33,164 nucleotides of DNA, taken from an uncultured Saprospiraceae bacterium (GTDB lineage: Bacteria > Bacteroidota > Bacteroidia > Chitinophagales > Saprospiraceae). The stretch is from NCBI GenBank assembly GCA_937923465.1, contig CALDUB010000128.1, forward strand, positions 1-33,164, in the 5' to 3' direction. Positions 11,701 to 19,509 of the stretch are shown one piece after another (the first letter of the stretch is position 1; every line of letters begins with the position of its first letter). The notes under the pieces were generated by a model. It saw only the letters and a list, made by a program, of their open reading frames with translations. It did not search any database and was not told where the DNA came from. Made by a program: the position numbers and the translations under genes.

Positions 11701-12363
11701 GGCGGTTGTTTCCAATACACAGGTGTGGCTGAAGGACAAGATGCCTTGACTGTTATTGCTTGCGATGAGTTTGGAGTATGTGATACGACTTTATTGGTTA
11801 TCACAGTTGTTGAGACACAACCAGTAAATACCATTGCACCAATGGTACACGATGATTTCTATACAACGCAAATCAATGTTCCTGTCTTGTTAAAAGTAAC
11901 GGAAAATGACCTTATCACAAATTCTATCACAGACTTTGGGGTACAGAGAACGCCGAACTACGGCTACATTGACATTAACTTTGACAATACGATTATGTAT
12001 AGTCCAGTAGAAGATTTCTGTGGCGATGACTTGTTGACTTACTACTTATGTGTTGGTGAAGATTGCGCGAGTGCAACGGCTAATATCTATGTAGAATGTG
12101 ATGCACCTAGACCAGTAATGGGCTTCTCTCCTAACGGTGACGGTGTAAACGATAAGTTCATGATTGAAGGCTTAGAGCAGTTTGAAAACAACTCTTTGAG
12201 TATCTATGACCGTCGTGGTATCACAATGTTTGAGACGACAGATTACAAGAATAACTGGGTTGGAAAATGGCGTGGTAATGATTTACCTGACGGTACTTAC
12301 TTCTACGTTTTACGCTACGAAGGTGGTAAAATCATGTCTGGCTATGTTCAGATTATGAGATAA
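2773..12363 (+). CDS. Giant T9SS-secreted multi-domain surface adhesin
   Basis: This 3,196-residue protein has an N-terminal signal peptide (about 1-28, hydrophobic VLLVLMLIF then NAKT). An SdrD_B-like domain (about 88-200, [12 protein letters not shown]) is followed by a beta-propeller-like region (210-680). Six more SdrD_B-like domains follow (about 686-1440), each with a NxDGIQ-type Ca-binding loop, most at about 121-residue spacing. Nine Ig/HYR-like repeats (1440-2176) have a GVPADVT start, a DDCGN motif and usually four Cys. SprB/PKD-like repeats with CNGGDGSI motifs (about 2360-2745), a cadherin-like domain (about 3016-3105) and a gliding-motility-type C-terminal domain (about 3110-3196, [26 protein letters not shown]) complete it. 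The last is a T9SS type B sorting signal, so the protein should cross the outer membrane by T9SS and stay on the surface or be released. Ligand unknown. Confidence 0.92.
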   Translation: MSKFYVSVSSVLLVLMLIFTNVDGINAKTEQSHEHGFFTNQMKLLQNVLVQSFPQELISNSNFESTAALPSPMAAMMTECVGGPGNLGGTAFGDFNYDGIEDSGTVGIPNVDVHLFAPTGVDGASVLVSSTTTDELGHYTFSGLTDGDQYRVEFHLPTYLSSLKQYTEGGSDGVNNTTGTQMAMVPSCDVDAGFAFAEDFYGDNPFMAATCFVNGNPDPVVPPADDAENPSFEKTVVWFRWDYTGSTVEPLELANAGQTGSVYGMAFNRFTQKLYTSAFIKRHTGLGPLGLGGIYEVDVTDIDVPVFSPLVDVATIGINVGSIDDNVTRGLPDLVNDPSNDAIAYDKVGKEGIGAIAVDEIANALYFVNLFDKNVYRIDLDSDNDPATAPTAADVTSFTLPADPCNNGEFRPFSVNVHRGQVYVGGNCDGTAGGTAADLTAYVYRLDGTTFTQVATADLDYTKGYAANENNCDNFPGWYPWESTIPTTCSGTGTETVVYPTPLLSDFQFDADGSLVLGFMDRTGHQIGYRNYPLAGETPLLSVVSGGDILRLYNNAGTYEQEVNGTAGPFTSGGAGNAQGPGGGEFYFMDLFAGPSDNIPFPPHIETAQGDLAIFPGSNQIATTSLDPYSTLFNSGGVNWMDGETGEVRPEGYVLYRSSTSDISTFSKGNGLGGLITLGESAPSEVGGVIWNDANSDGIQDGNEAVMPNVNVSLYDATGVQISTTMSNANGTYSFGGADLALNTDYYLVFGEGGQFDITDGSLNGNTYITVANTGMFTDPDRNDSDIIMTPSGVAGDAFTTYPSIFFTTGSEGWVSHDMDAGFTADNLNPIAGVGGTIFYDNDDDGIQDGAVNDEGGIEGVTINLFDSSDVLIGTTTTDINGDYYFINIPTGTYYVNVDPTTNTTGLMYEFSTMDTGGDDALDSDINATTMNSDPFVFDPANGDADIDGGLAAPVGSIGGFVFNDLDMNGIQGGAMETAISNVTVLLYIDGNTIPEQTVVTDASGIYTFTNVPLGDYFIDFDATTNDLDLAGLSGSPMDAGSDDTIDSDADANAGETNVFTFDPAVTPTADFDAGFFQPTGTITGTTFLDNNEDGIQDVDDTMFEGITVTLIDSDGDVYATTTTDSNGDYVFTGVIADDYTVVFDETTNIDGLDELSPTLQDQGGDDTVDSDISTGGTVTITGFDPMMSVVVDGGFVQAMTSVSGFVFTDVNEDGIQQGTEPTINGVTVTLFDDNDVVIGTTTTTGDGAYIFTGIPSGNYYVTFDPTTAGITDFEYSTQDQGADDNVDSDVNISGSTATFTVDALTPTPVTNVNAGVIFAGGNIMGFAWKDCNDGIFAAGEASLQGVPVSLAGQDMAGNAIAQSTTTDITGAYSFMSLPQGDYTLTFGIPALPTGLGYAAANQGGDELLDSDADVITGSTAQFALASGETIEDYSVAFRDTAAPAFVNPPADEDVSCGDPDFGTPPTLTATDNCDTDVAITFTETMDTATGDCSGITIVRTWVATDDCGNSSTHTQTLNATDNTAPVITIVNPDLLGFMDGDTIFFSCNDDIPVYGADDVEATDVCDADPEVTFEDFLITIGDCTEGGFLQEMYCGWIATDNCGNADTLNIYLVVSDNEAPVLVGMVPADITITCADTIPDAPILTATDNCVEDIMVEFDESVIGDTCDVVKITRKYTATDDCGNMTMQQYNIYIETPELEIFGVPADVTLDCADLMDPPMVTYSHECHGFDTLFEEVIIGDICEDYKIIRKWTAMNDCGQMAMEQYTIDVIVEDVEITGVPADVTVTCDNVPEPATPTVNDECYLVELEYSEIVLNSICETYEIVRTWTATDECGGSTTESQTITVEVEELGLTGVPADITIDCTEEIPPVADPQPSSDCYDVMIDFGETLIGDTCSNYKILRVWVANDFCGNQIMEMQTIVVEVPELELTNLPADLTLECDENVPAPVDPTPTSDCYEVVIEFEESIVPGACATEFTIERNWAATDDCGNVVTHEQLISVIDTTGPVVTVDHPDLVGLPSGSTLTYDCSDLVNLMDAPATAIDNCVDEPLEVNFMEMTELGDCEVDGFIIRMDCCWKAEDPCGNQSEYCVTVIITDTEAPVLTGVPADVTINLAAGDIVPEAADVTATDACADPELSFIETQEALDCGYVLTRTWLAEDDCGNSVFQSQIITVNDICDCPDIVIDDIVIVDSDCNNDNGSITITTELSENIYDFILLPNYGNQNEVGNVVTDLPPGSYLMIVNLPNVDNCDEKIYFDIEESGCSDEVDVALADGQTDYCIDESVFNIEGTITSSSFCDAGNASTVLASNLDDNCLTLTAADGFEGLSPDKICVVNCFNGSTTDCDTTYLNITVTPVIQPCALALSGVETADDLCGFGIGSVSFSVVGGEGPFTFDWTDGISDNVIATGLTAGTYSVTITDNGTDCILNESFTISDAQLPALENSDVSVSDATCNGAADGQISSTTGTTYNVYNSSNTLVGTTPLSGLPAGNYVVTEESGNCTANLSVFITEPAAIVITPIVTQETCNGGDGSIQLTVAGGAGDLTYFWSPNVSANATAADLFAGVFSVTVVDGEGCTGVLENITVDLDCSACDLTYTATSQDILCGGEETGTAEIQTTEDYTYVWSTGATTSSVSDLFPGEFSVTISEVGTTCTAVENFTITSPELMFVFETVTNETCDGDDGTITLDVIGGTLPYNYAWSSDISVTNTATGLAAGTYSVTVGDANACETVFTYEVIEDCDPTGCPTLVVAEIGNAGTTDCTAPIGYCLDVPFSTVIDWDISLNGADYASSLIGCNFDTNFIYNYQLIPDAGENGPYTMTSWMVDGVPQTGTFNNSAELIALMNSLDFFGQWSIDEATQTISGGLLGSTYGNMLVTQDATGATGDLIVSSTFTPLGTQLLINEGLNTLIFTDANGCADTLTVTGNCLTTETVEITIPNQQTGTFCPDTAELPGDDINVEFICGTCDNVGLALAPGGCFQYTGVAEGQDALTVIACDEFGVCDTTLLVITVVETQPVNTIAPMVHDDFYTTQINVPVLLKVTENDLITNSITDFGVQRTPNYGYIDINFDNTIMYSPVEDFCGDDLLTYYLCVGEDCASATANIYVECDAPRPVMGFSPNGDGVNDKFMIEGLEQFENNSLSIYDRRGITMFETTDYKNNWVGKWRGNDLPDGTYFYVLRYEGGKIMSGYVQIMR

Positions 12364-12368
12364 TTCTC

Positions 12369-12424
12369 AAAATGGGAAGGTTGTAGAGTTGTAAAGCCAA
12401 ACACTTTACAACCTTCCATTTTTA
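12369..12424 (+). terminator. Terminator of the adhesin gene
   Basis: Immediately after the adhesin stop, AAAATGGGAAGGTTGTA pairs (one bulged G) with TACAACCTTCCATTTTT, giving a long A/T-capped stem ending in a T-run. It is oriented to end the 9.6-kb rightward transcript. Confidence 0.75.
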
Positions 12425-12492
12425 GTTTTTAGATTTTTTATTTTTCGCACATTTTCTCTAAGAACAAATAGTTTGGCAATTATTTTAGCAGG

Positions 12493-12524
12493 GGCGCAAC
12501 GGGAGTTGCGCCTTTTGTTTTTGT
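12493..12524 (+). terminator. Second, GC-rich terminator after the adhesin
   Basis: GGCGCAAC (12493-12500) pairs perfectly with GTTGCGCC (12505-12512) around a GGGA loop, followed by TTTTGTTTTTG. It is a canonical intrinsic terminator in tandem with the one at 12369-12424. The rest of 12364-12665 shows no coding frame. Confidence 0.75.
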
Positions 12525-12665
12525 ATTTTGTTTGTTTTTTGTAGATTGGTGTTTGAATAGTGGAAGATACTTGTTAGTGATGCTTATCCGATGCGGGATG
12601 CACTCTACTTGAAAAATAGATAGCCATGCGAAAATAATAGCTAAAAACGCCCTAGAGGCAAAAAA

Positions 12666-13211
12666 ATGAAAATCAAAATAATTATCTATATCGGAATATT
12701 AATACTTTCCATTTCTTGTAATAGCAATCTCGAAAAGAGTTCAAACCAAGACAAAAAAGAGGAATTAGAAAGGATAGATAATCCTCAACCGATTACTCCC
12801 GCACTCGAGGAAAATACAGTGGAAGCAATTGAAGAAGTCGAAGAGATTGAAGAAGAGGAACCTGCATTAATTCGCGATAAATACCTTCATGGAATAATAG
12901 AAAAAGATAGTACAGTCTTCTTAATGGCGACTATGAGGAAAAGTTATAGGCTATTTGGATATGAAGCCCCAACAACAAAATCAAAAAAGTTATTTCTTTT
13001 TTCAGTTTTCACCGATGACGTAGAAGGAAATCCGTTTGATTGCGACTACGGTTCTTTCTATGAAACCTCAGGAATGGAAAGAATAGGAATGACCCTAAAA
13101 TATACTTCTGATACGCTTGGGTTTAGAAAATTAATGATGATTAGAAATAACTTAATTAATGATTTTGCTTACGTGGAAAAGAAGTGGTTAGAATTTGAAC
13201 ACGATGAATAA
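12666..13211 (+). CDS. Hypothetical lipoprotein with acidic linker
   Basis: This 181-residue protein starts with a lipoprotein signal peptide (KIIIYIGILILSISC, lipobox SISC with Cys18), so it should be lipid-anchored in the envelope. After the Cys comes a low-complexity Asn/Ser/Lys stretch and then a very acidic segment (VEAIEEVEEIEEEEPA, about residues 52-70), which looks like a tether. The C-terminal half (about 75-181) is a compact domain of unknown family. It is the first gene of an apparent operon: the next gene starts 28 bp after its stop. No catalytic motif was recognised. Confidence 0.7.
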   Translation: MKIKIIIYIGILILSISCNSNLEKSSNQDKKEELERIDNPQPITPALEENTVEAIEEVEEIEEEEPALIRDKYLHGIIEKDSTVFLMATMRKSYRLFGYEAPTTKSKKLFLFSVFTDDVEGNPFDCDYGSFYETSGMERIGMTLKYTSDTLGFRKLMMIRNNLINDFAYVEKKWLEFEHDE

Positions 13212-13239
13212 AAGTATAGGTAATAGAGCTTATCCGAAA

Positions 13240-13830
13240 ATGAAAAAACAAATAACAACAGTAATCCTAATCTTCTCCTCTATCTTCTTATTTGCGCAGT
13301 CTTCAGCAGACAGCGCAGACAGAAATATTGGTATAAATTATTTTGGAGAATTAGGTTTCAGACCTGGAGTAGAAGTAGATTATGGATTAAATTTATGGAA
13401 AGCTGAAAAGGAAAAAAAGAAAAGGCTTTTAACAAAACAATTAAACCTGAGACCTTCCCTCGCCTACTATCATTATGCTCATTACTCCAACAATTTTCTG
13501 CTTTCCTTAAAATTAAACTATCAGTTTAGGTTTGAAAACAAAGAGAATGATAAGTATCTTTTTGTAGAACCATTTGTGAAGATAGGCTACTTGAGGTATT
13601 TCTTTTCGGGCAAGGTATTTACAACTCAAAATAATGGTTTTACAGAGGAAAAATTTAGGGGAAGTAATTCCTTTATTTTTGGTGGCGCATTTGACGTAGG
13701 AGGTTATATTTCAAAAAGATTTGATTGGCTTTTGGGCTTTGATTACTATGCCGAGAGCACCGAAGACAAGTTAATATTACACCGATTCGTAGCAAAATTA
13801 GGAACTCGAATTAAATTTAATACAAAATGA
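13240..13830 (+). CDS. Putative outer-membrane beta-barrel protein
   Basis: The ATG at 13240 is chosen because it directly precedes a good signal peptide (MKKQITTVILIFSSIFLFAQ); the longer frame from 13195 would add 15 residues ahead of it and overlap the upstream gene. The mature part (about 176 residues) shows alternating hydrophobic/polar strands rich in aromatic residues (SLAYYHYAHYSNNFLLSLKLNYQFRF, PFVKIGYLRYFF, GFDYYAES) and ends in a strand-like VAKLGTRIKFN, all typical of small outer-membrane barrels. Its stop overlaps the start of the next gene by 4 bp (ATGA), indicating translational coupling. Specific family not recognised. Confidence 0.7.
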   Translation: MKKQITTVILIFSSIFLFAQSSADSADRNIGINYFGELGFRPGVEVDYGLNLWKAEKEKKKRLLTKQLNLRPSLAYYHYAHYSNNFLLSLKLNYQFRFENKENDKYLFVEPFVKIGYLRYFFSGKVFTTQNNGFTEEKFRGSNSFIFGGAFDVGGYISKRFDWLLGFDYYAESTEDKLILHRFVAKLGTRIKFNTK

Positions 13831-14900
13831 AATATCTGATAGCGGTATCGTTACTATTATTGTTATTAATCAGTGGATGTTCTAAAGAAGAGTTGTTTAG
13901 TGAGCAAAGTAGACATGATTTGTGGTTAATTCATGAAGATGCTAAGTTGCCAATTGTGGTAGAAGGTAACACCCTTTCTAAGGTATTTGTTATTCTTTTG
14001 CATGGTGGACCTGGAGGTTCTGCTCAAGAATTTAATGCAAGTGGCAAACCATTTACGGATGAATTAGAGGAAGATTATGCCATGGTATATTATGACCAAA
14101 GAAATGCAGGTTTGTCGATTGGCGAATGGGAGGAAGAGAAACTGACCATCGAACAGCATGTTGAAGATTTGGAGAAGGTAATTGACTTATTGCGTCATCA
14201 TTATAGTGATGATATTCAAATATTTTTGACAGGACATAGTTGGGGAGGCTATCTGGGTTCGGCTTTTTTACTAGATACTGAACGTCAATTAAAAGTCAAA
14301 GCATGGATAAATATAGACGGGCAAATACATCGAAATAGAAACATCTTAGATATATTGGAGCGAATTGAGTCTATCGGTGCAGAACAGATTTCTAACAGCG
14401 TTAATGCAACTGCATGGGAGGCAATATTGGACGAAGTTGATTTAGAAAAAGCAAAGTCAATCACTCAATATGACGTAGATGCCGAAAACAATGTTTTTGC
14501 CTTGATTAGAGCGGCGGAGCGGCAAATAGATAGAGACGGTGTTTTGGAGTATAGAGCCAGTTCTGTAACACCTTCTATTTATTCCGATAACTATGACCCA
14601 TTCAGAATAGTAATAACCAATACAGGCGATAGAGACATAAGTTTGAGAAGACAGATGTATAGTTTTGATGCCGTTATGGATACGGATTTAGGTAATATAA
14701 ATCTTCCTTCTCTGAGCATCTATGGGTATTTTGATGTGAACACTCCCCTACATCAAGGTGAATACTTTATTGACAAAATTGGAACATTAGAAAACGATAA
14801 AGCATTAGTCATTTTAGATAAATCAGGTCATTCTTCGATGTTAAATGAACCAGTAGCATTGGCTAATGAAATGAAGATATGGATTGAAAAATATAGATAA
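13827..14900 (+). CDS. Alpha/beta-hydrolase lipoprotein, proline-iminopeptidase-like
   Basis: The 357-residue protein has a lipobox signal peptide (LLLLLLISGC, Cys18) and an alpha/beta-hydrolase fold. The oxyanion motif HGGPGG lies at about residues 58-63, YYDQRNAG near 88-95 resembles the S33/proline iminopeptidase pattern, and the nucleophile elbow is GHSWGG with Ser138. The likely acid and His are Asp303 (GYFDVNTP) and His335 (DKSGHSS). It should act in the envelope as an esterase or aminopeptidase; the substrate is unknown. It overlaps the barrel gene by 4 bp, so the two are likely co-translated. Confidence 0.85.
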   Translation: MKYLIAVSLLLLLLISGCSKEELFSEQSRHDLWLIHEDAKLPIVVEGNTLSKVFVILLHGGPGGSAQEFNASGKPFTDELEEDYAMVYYDQRNAGLSIGEWEEEKLTIEQHVEDLEKVIDLLRHHYSDDIQIFLTGHSWGGYLGSAFLLDTERQLKVKAWINIDGQIHRNRNILDILERIESIGAEQISNSVNATAWEAILDEVDLEKAKSITQYDVDAENNVFALIRAAERQIDRDGVLEYRASSVTPSIYSDNYDPFRIVITNTGDRDISLRRQMYSFDAVMDTDLGNINLPSLSIYGYFDVNTPLHQGEYFIDKIGTLENDKALVILDKSGHSSMLNEPVALANEMKIWIEKYR

Positions 14901-14942
14901 AATGAGCTATTCAGAAACTGTTTCAATTTAACTTTAGACTTT

Positions 14943-15905
14943 ATGAAAAACGCAACGATACTACTAATTTTAACAATTCTCTGCTTCATCAACACAAAAG
15001 CACGCACACAAAACGAGACCTTCACGCAATGGGAAAATATGCCCATTCACTTTAATCCTGCATTAACAGGGGGCTTTGAGGGCATACTTAGACTTCGTAC
15101 CAATCATCGAAATCAATGGCAATCTATTTTAGGCAAAAACTCTTTTAAAACAACTGCTGCAGCTATCGATTATAAGTTCGGACTAGCTGACAAACGTAAG
15201 TTTAGTGTTGGTTTTCATACAATTATTGATAGCGGCGGTCAGTCATTGAGTTCTGAGAGTTTTAATTTATCAACATCGGTTGTTCAAACTTTAGGTAATC
15301 CTAACAGCTCACATCATGCGATTGCTCTTGGCTTTGAGGCAGGTATGCATAACAATAAGCTAGATTTAGATAATGTAAGTTGGGGAGGAGGACCACCAAT
15401 AATAGAAATTTTCAATTCAAATATCAAGTTCGCAGATATTTCGGCTGGTCTGACTTGGCAATACCTTACAAAAAGCCATTTTTCTTTTCAATTTGGCTCC
15501 GCTATACATCATCTAAACAGACCTAATGTGTCTTTTAGCAAAGAAAATGAAACGAAACTTTCTCTACTCCTTAATCTGCATGGAAATGTAGAAATTCCAT
15601 TATCTAATAGAGTGTCATTAGTGCCTTCCTTTCTTTTCTCAAATTTTGATACCGACGAGCAGTTTTTAGTCGGAGTCTCCAACAAATGGTATTTTAAATC
15701 AACGGATGCTAACTTTGTGCAAGTTGGGCTTTTCACAAAGTCTACTTTGAATTTTGACGCGAGAGCTTTCAATGTTTATGTGATTTCTGCCTCTATTGAG
15801 GTAGATTCCATTCTACTCGGTTTCTCATTTGACCATTTTCAAGGAATTAACAGTAACGCTTACGAGCTTTCTGTTGGGTATACTTTGGGAAGAGCCAATC
15901 CGTAA
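14943..15905 (+). CDS. PorP/SprF family T9SS membrane protein
   Basis: This 320-residue protein has a signal peptide (about 1-22) followed by the PorP/SprF signature FTQWENMPIHFNPALTGG and a barrel of alternating strands to the C-terminus (YELSVGYTLGRANP). Family members are outer-membrane proteins that interact with the T9SS and, as SprF-like proteins, with large type B cargo such as SprB. Here the type B adhesin lies 2.6 kb upstream on the same strand, so this copy may serve it; that link is inferred. Its start is 42 bp after the hydrolase stop, so co-transcription is possible. The 15917-16151 element follows directly. Confidence 0.85.
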   Translation: MKNATILLILTILCFINTKARTQNETFTQWENMPIHFNPALTGGFEGILRLRTNHRNQWQSILGKNSFKTTAAAIDYKFGLADKRKFSVGFHTIIDSGGQSLSSESFNLSTSVVQTLGNPNSSHHAIALGFEAGMHNNKLDLDNVSWGGGPPIIEIFNSNIKFADISAGLTWQYLTKSHFSFQFGSAIHHLNRPNVSFSKENETKLSLLLNLHGNVEIPLSNRVSLVPSFLFSNFDTDEQFLVGVSNKWYFKSTDANFVQVGLFTKSTLNFDARAFNVYVISASIEVDSILLGFSFDHFQGINSNAYELSVGYTLGRANP

Positions 15906-15916
15906 AATCAACCAAA

Positions 15917-16151
15917 TAAGTACGTGACATTATTTATGTGGATAAATTTGACAGAGAGATTTTTTTGATAGTTTTCTTTTAAAAATCGTTACATGCCGTG
16001 TGCCGATGCTTTGCTCGGCGGTCTGCATCACAGCCTGCCCCGACACTTCGGGGGAACTATTTTTAAGAGGAAAATAACTTGTCCCGATGCTTTGCTCGGG
16101 AGCGGAAAAACATCCTGTCAAAATGTCCAGATAAATAAGGTTACGTACTTA
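15917..16151. repeat. Folded palindromic (MITE-like) element
   Basis: Nested imperfect inverted repeats span the gap between PorP/SprF and the next lipoprotein. The outer arms (15917-15954 and 16115-16151) share TAAGTACGT, TTATTTAT, TGGA and TTTGACAG blocks in complementary order. The inner arms (15969-15988 and 16055-16079) share AGTTTTC and TTTTAAAAAT-type blocks. Inside are GC-rich hairpins: CCGATGCTTTGCTCGG occurs twice (16003-16018, 16084-16099) and CCCCGACACTTCGGGG once. No ORF. The right end lies about 9 bp before the next ATG. Confidence 0.6.
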
Positions 16152-16160
16152 AGTAAGTAA

Positions 16161-16838
16161 ATGAAATATATCCACTGCGTATTTATCGTTTTTGTCTCGT
16201 TAATAATCTTCTCTTGCAAACAATCAAATCCCTGCAAGGATAACCTATTAATATTTGAAGCACAAGACTCTATTCCCAGAATAAACATCGAAAATGGAGA
16301 TACCAGAGATATAATTATTTCTAAATTTCAAGAGAAATTTGGAGAAGACTTATGCTATAAAAAAGTAGAATTCGGTTTACAGTTATCTGAGAAAAAGACT
16401 CCTTTTTTATTCACTTTAAGTTGCCCAATACCGATTTTTAGAATTCCAAGGTCTTCCGAATTAAATCTTCTAATAAATCAACAAAAAAAAGTGCTCATCA
16501 ATAGTGAAACAATTGTTAATTTAGATGCTCTTGAACACTGGATTGCAGAAGAATTTCAAATTAATAAGGACAGTACTCTACACAAAAAAGAAATTGCTAT
16601 TCTCTGGAATGCTTCTATGCATGCAGAGGATTTAGAGCTTGTCACGATTGAAATTATAAAAGGAATTAAGGCAAGATTCGATTTGATTTCAATCAAAAAA
16701 TTCAATAAATCATTTTGTCTACTAAGTTCAGAAGAAGCTGTAGAACTCATCGAATTATTCCCTTATAAACTTGTCCTCAATCTCGGATATCCGCCGCCGC
16801 CGCCGCCTACCTTAGAACAATCTACACTTGAAAATTAA
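16161..16838 (+). CDS. Hypothetical lipoprotein with proline-rich tail
   Basis: The 225-residue protein has a lipobox signal peptide (FVSLIIFSC, Cys19). It contains a domain (about 90-175) whose order resembles ExbD/TolR periplasmic folds: LLINQQKKVLINSETIVNLDALEHWIAEE-like strand-strand-helix, then EIAILWNASMHAEDLELVTIEIIKG. This is a weak structural impression without the usual N-terminal transmembrane helix of ExbD. It ends in a poly-Pro tract (YPPPPPPTLEQ) encoded by a CCG repeat at 16791-16806. Its start is about 9 bp from the folded element. Function unknown. Confidence 0.6.
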   Translation: MKYIHCVFIVFVSLIIFSCKQSNPCKDNLLIFEAQDSIPRINIENGDTRDIIISKFQEKFGEDLCYKKVEFGLQLSEKKTPFLFTLSCPIPIFRIPRSSELNLLINQQKKVLINSETIVNLDALEHWIAEEFQINKDSTLHKKEIAILWNASMHAEDLELVTIEIIKGIKARFDLISIKKFNKSFCLLSSEEAVELIELFPYKLVLNLGYPPPPPPTLEQSTLEN

Positions 16839-16993
16839 GTAATTCGAAGACCTCCACTTGCCTCTTCTTTCTAGTTGTATTACTGCAAAAAGAAGAAAGA
16901 CAGATATTATCAAAACGTTTTAGGTCTAAAAGTCGTTTACCAGTCGTCTACTCTATTCAAAAATTTTATAAAACAGTAAAACAGTAAACAACT

Positions 16994-17860
16994 ATGGACA
17001 TTCTTGTAAATAATGAAACAGCCGAACTAGAAAGTGTGGTCCTTGGTATAGGCAAAAATATGGGTGTGCCCATGGGAATTAATCCATTGATGAGAGAGCA
17101 TATAAAAAACAATACGTATCCGACAGAGGAGGATATTTGTAGTGAGATAAAAACATTTGAAGAGATTTTACTAAAGAATGGCGTACAAATTTTTCGCCCA
17201 AGTAATATTCCTAATGTTGACCAGATTTTCACGAGAGATATAGGTTTTGTGATAGAGGATAATTTCTTCATTTCAAATATGAAGCATAGCGTCAGGGGAA
17301 AAGAAATTGCAGGAATAACGCATATTTTAGACAAAATTGATGCGTCTAAGCAGGTCGTCATTCCTGATGATGTAACAGTAGAGGGCGGTGATGTTATTTT
17401 ATGGAATGACTACGTTTTCGTTGGTATTAGTGACCGAACGAGCGCGAATTCTGTTCCTTTTCTCCAAAGTGTTCTTCCAAACAAAAAAGTATTAGGATTT
17501 CCTTTGGTGACAGACCAAAACGACTCGGACAATCACATTTTACATTTGGATTGCACTTTTCAACCCATAGGAAAAGATGAGGCAATTATCTATTATGACG
17601 GCTTTGCCAGTCCTCCCACAGAGCTTTTGGAGTTGTTTCCGAAAGATAAACGTATCGAGGTGACTTTGGATGAAAAAAATCGAATGTTCCCTAATGTTTT
17701 TTCAATTTCCCCTACTAAAATTGTAATAGAAAGGGGATTCAAAAGGCTAAAAGATAGCTTAGTCAAGCGCGGATATGAGGTTTTTGAGGTTTCTTATAGT
17801 GAAACCTCTAAATTGAGTGGACTCCTTAGATGTTCCACATTGCCGTTAAAAAGAAAGTAA
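16994..17860 (+). CDS. Amidinotransferase-fold enzyme, DDAH-like
   Basis: The 288-residue protein belongs to the guanidino-modifying pentein family. Visible hallmarks are FTRDIGFVIED (Asp82), VEGGDVILW, the catalytic His region NHILHLDCTF (His184) and the C-terminal nucleophile in LLRCSTLPLKR (Cys280). Length and layout fit dimethylarginine dimethylaminohydrolases and related arginine-type hydrolases, which release citrulline from (methyl)arginine; an amidinotransferase or other arginine-processing role cannot be excluded. It has no signal peptide, so it is cytoplasmic. It is monocistronic, with a perfect terminator right after its stop. The genes around it are unrelated, so the context gives no substrate. 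Confidence 0.85.
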   Translation: MDILVNNETAELESVVLGIGKNMGVPMGINPLMREHIKNNTYPTEEDICSEIKTFEEILLKNGVQIFRPSNIPNVDQIFTRDIGFVIEDNFFISNMKHSVRGKEIAGITHILDKIDASKQVVIPDDVTVEGGDVILWNDYVFVGISDRTSANSVPFLQSVLPNKKVLGFPLVTDQNDSDNHILHLDCTFQPIGKDEAIIYYDGFASPPTELLELFPKDKRIEVTLDEKNRMFPNVFSISPTKIVIERGFKRLKDSLVKRGYEVFEVSYSETSKLSGLLRCSTLPLKRK

Positions 17861-17865
17861 AAATC

Positions 17866-17899
17866 GCCAACGTAATTAATAATTACGTTGGCTTTTTTT
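17866..17899 (+). terminator. Rho-independent terminator
   Basis: A 12-bp perfect stem (GCCAACGTAATT at 17866-17877, AATTACGTTGGC at 17881-17892) has a 3-nt loop and a T7 tail. It begins 5 bp after the stop of the DDAH-like gene. Confidence 0.9.
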
Positions 17900-17933
17900 G
17901 TAGTTTCGATTTTTAATGTCAGGATAAGAAACA

Positions 17934-18458
17934 ATGAATAAGAACGATATTAAACTAGAAAAACTTACTTTAAAAGACTTACCAGAGTTGAGAAAAGTAG
18001 GGAGAAAAACATATTCTGACGCATTCTCTTCGCAAAATAGTAAAGAAAATATGCGCTCGTATTTGGACGCGGCATTCAGTAATGAGAAACTAGCATGTGA
18101 ATTAAATGAAGAGCAATCAACGTTTTATTTTGCGAAATATGAGGGAGAGACAATAGGATATTTAAAGGTTAATTTTGGCTCTGCACAGACAGATTTAAAG
18201 GATAGTGACGCCATGGAACTGGAGCGTATCTATATCGTAGAAAATTTTCAAGGTAGAGGTATTGGTAAAAAATTACTCGCCAACGTGATAGAAATCGCGC
18301 AAGAAAAAGAGTTAAATTATCTGTGGTTGGGGGTTTGGAAAAAGAATAAAAAAGCCATTGAATTCTATGAAAGAGAAGGATTTATAATTTTCGACTCTCA
18401 TTCGTTTGTCATGGGAGATGAGGTTCAATCTGATGCATTAATGAAACTGACATTGTAG
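17934..18458 (+). CDS. GNAT family N-acetyltransferase
   Basis: The 174-residue protein has the GNAT core. The strand-turn ELERIYIVENFQGRGIGKKLL (about 95-115) carries the acetyl-CoA pyrophosphate loop QGRGIGKKL, followed by the LWLGVWKKNKKAIEFYEREGF segment that is typical of the motif B region. The fold transfers an acetyl group from acetyl-CoA to an amine; the acceptor is not evident. The protein is cytoplasmic. It starts 34 bp after the upstream terminator and 45 bp before the next gene, so it probably has its own promoter in that short gap. Confidence 0.88.
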   Translation: MNKNDIKLEKLTLKDLPELRKVGRKTYSDAFSSQNSKENMRSYLDAAFSNEKLACELNEEQSTFYFAKYEGETIGYLKVNFGSAQTDLKDSDAMELERIYIVENFQGRGIGKKLLANVIEIAQEKELNYLWLGVWKKNKKAIEFYEREGFIIFDSHSFVMGDEVQSDALMKLTL

Positions 18459-18503
18459 AAATTTTTCTTAACGCTAGCCAATACTAAATTTTTAATTTCA
18501 GAT

Positions 18504-19313
18504 ATGAAAAGTCCTCTAATAAGCAAGCTATCTTTATTCTTAGGTGTAATAATCATAGTTTCGAGTCTGACGATGTGCAAAGTGCAAAAATTACCTATAC
18601 AGACAGATTTGAATAGTGGAATACCTCCAGCTTTGGCAGATAAAATCCCATATCTAGACTCCCTTTTTAGTGCCGCAATCCTTGATACAGAAAACCCAAC
18701 ACCAAGTGAAATAAATTACAATTTACTTCCAATAGTAGGCAATCCAAACCTTGTAGATACCATTATCGAAGGAGAAAGATTTGTAAAAATGGTTTCTTGG
18801 ACATCTAACCCGTCTCACTTTCCCCACTCAGGAAAATACAATACGAACGAATACGATATTTGGATAACTGCAGCTCCTGCGGTTAAAGATAGCTGTATTA
18901 GTTTTCATAAGACTCACCCAGACCCAGACATGAGACTAAGACAACTCCTTGGTTTACAGCCATTTAATATGGAAACATTTTTTCTGGAAGTTTGGGTAAA
19001 GCCTACCGATGTTTTTAGACCTTGTCCCGATAGTGGTACTGAAGACTCTAGTTGCGACTTGAATATGCCCGACACAGTTACAGAAGAGTATCGCAAATGG
19101 TTTAATAATTTACGCGCGGTGCAGTATAGGGACTGTTCAAATAACACGTTTCACGAGTATGGTTATCCGTGGACGCAGCTTGGTTATACTTATGATTGGA
19201 GTCCAGAGAGTAAAGACCATATTGGTTTGTCTGAGTTTGTGATTAGGAGGAATACAGATGTTTATGTGTGTGGAAAGTATTTGACGAAAGATTATTGTGG
19301 TGCTGGTGAGTGA
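18504..19313 (+). CDS. Hypothetical secreted lipoprotein (conserved type)
   Basis: The 269-residue protein has a lipobox-like signal peptide (VIIIVSSLTMC, Cys26). The mature part has a gene-like pattern of conserved-looking aromatic and charged blocks: MVSWTSNPSHFPHSGKY (about 97-113), YDIWITAAPAVKDSC, MRLRQLLGLQP, FFLEVWVKPTDVFRPCPDS, YPWTQLGYTYDW and HIGLSEFVIRRN, and it ends in GKYLTKDYCGAGE. It is not recognised as an enzyme family. Six or so Cys are spread through the mature part, compatible with disulfides outside the cytoplasm. Function unknown. Confidence 0.7.
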   Translation: MKSPLISKLSLFLGVIIIVSSLTMCKVQKLPIQTDLNSGIPPALADKIPYLDSLFSAAILDTENPTPSEINYNLLPIVGNPNLVDTIIEGERFVKMVSWTSNPSHFPHSGKYNTNEYDIWITAAPAVKDSCISFHKTHPDPDMRLRQLLGLQPFNMETFFLEVWVKPTDVFRPCPDSGTEDSSCDLNMPDTVTEEYRKWFNNLRAVQYRDCSNNTFHEYGYPWTQLGYTYDWSPESKDHIGLSEFVIRRNTDVYVCGKYLTKDYCGAGE

Positions 19314-19432
19314 TAATTTTAAATTAAGATAACAATATTCCGCGCCTTGTGAGGACCTTACTTTCGAGGTAAAATTTCATGCCCCTCCCCTTTTCTAATC
19401 CCTCTTAAAAATAATTCCGTATAAAAAAACGT

Positions 19433-19440
19433 TACATTTG
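19433..19440 (+). promoter_or_regulatory. Candidate -7 promoter box for the repeat protein
   Basis: TACATTTG fits the Bacteroidota TAnnTTTG -7 consensus and is followed by CGCC, as often seen. No clear -33 TTG lies at the expected distance. It would give a leader of about 65-70 nt to the ATG at 19510. Confidence 0.35.
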
Positions 19441-19509
19441 CGCCTTTAAATCGTCTCCCTATTAGACAGAACAAAACATAAAAAATTACTCTAAAATTTT
19501 CAGCTTGTG

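Noticed and set aside
5454-11834. Many leftward open frames of 60-132 codons inside the giant adhesin gene
   Set aside because: They are antisense shadows of its repetitive, Asp/Thr/Gly-rich coding sequence; the products are Cys/Arg/Ser/Val-rich and lack gene-like context.
13195-13239. Earlier ATG at 13195 for the barrel protein
   Set aside because: It would add 15 residues before a good signal peptide and overlap the previous gene; ATG 13240 is preferred.
14828-15046. Leftward 72-codon frame across the hydrolase/PorP junction
   Set aside because: It overlaps two well-supported genes and their spacer; no gene-like features.
15917-16151. CRISPR array
   Set aside because: The repeated words are few, palindromic and not separated by regular spacers; they form nested hairpins instead.
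16791-16806. CCG repeat as a phase-variable tract
   Set aside because: It is a trinucleotide repeat, so length changes add or remove prolines without shifting the frame.
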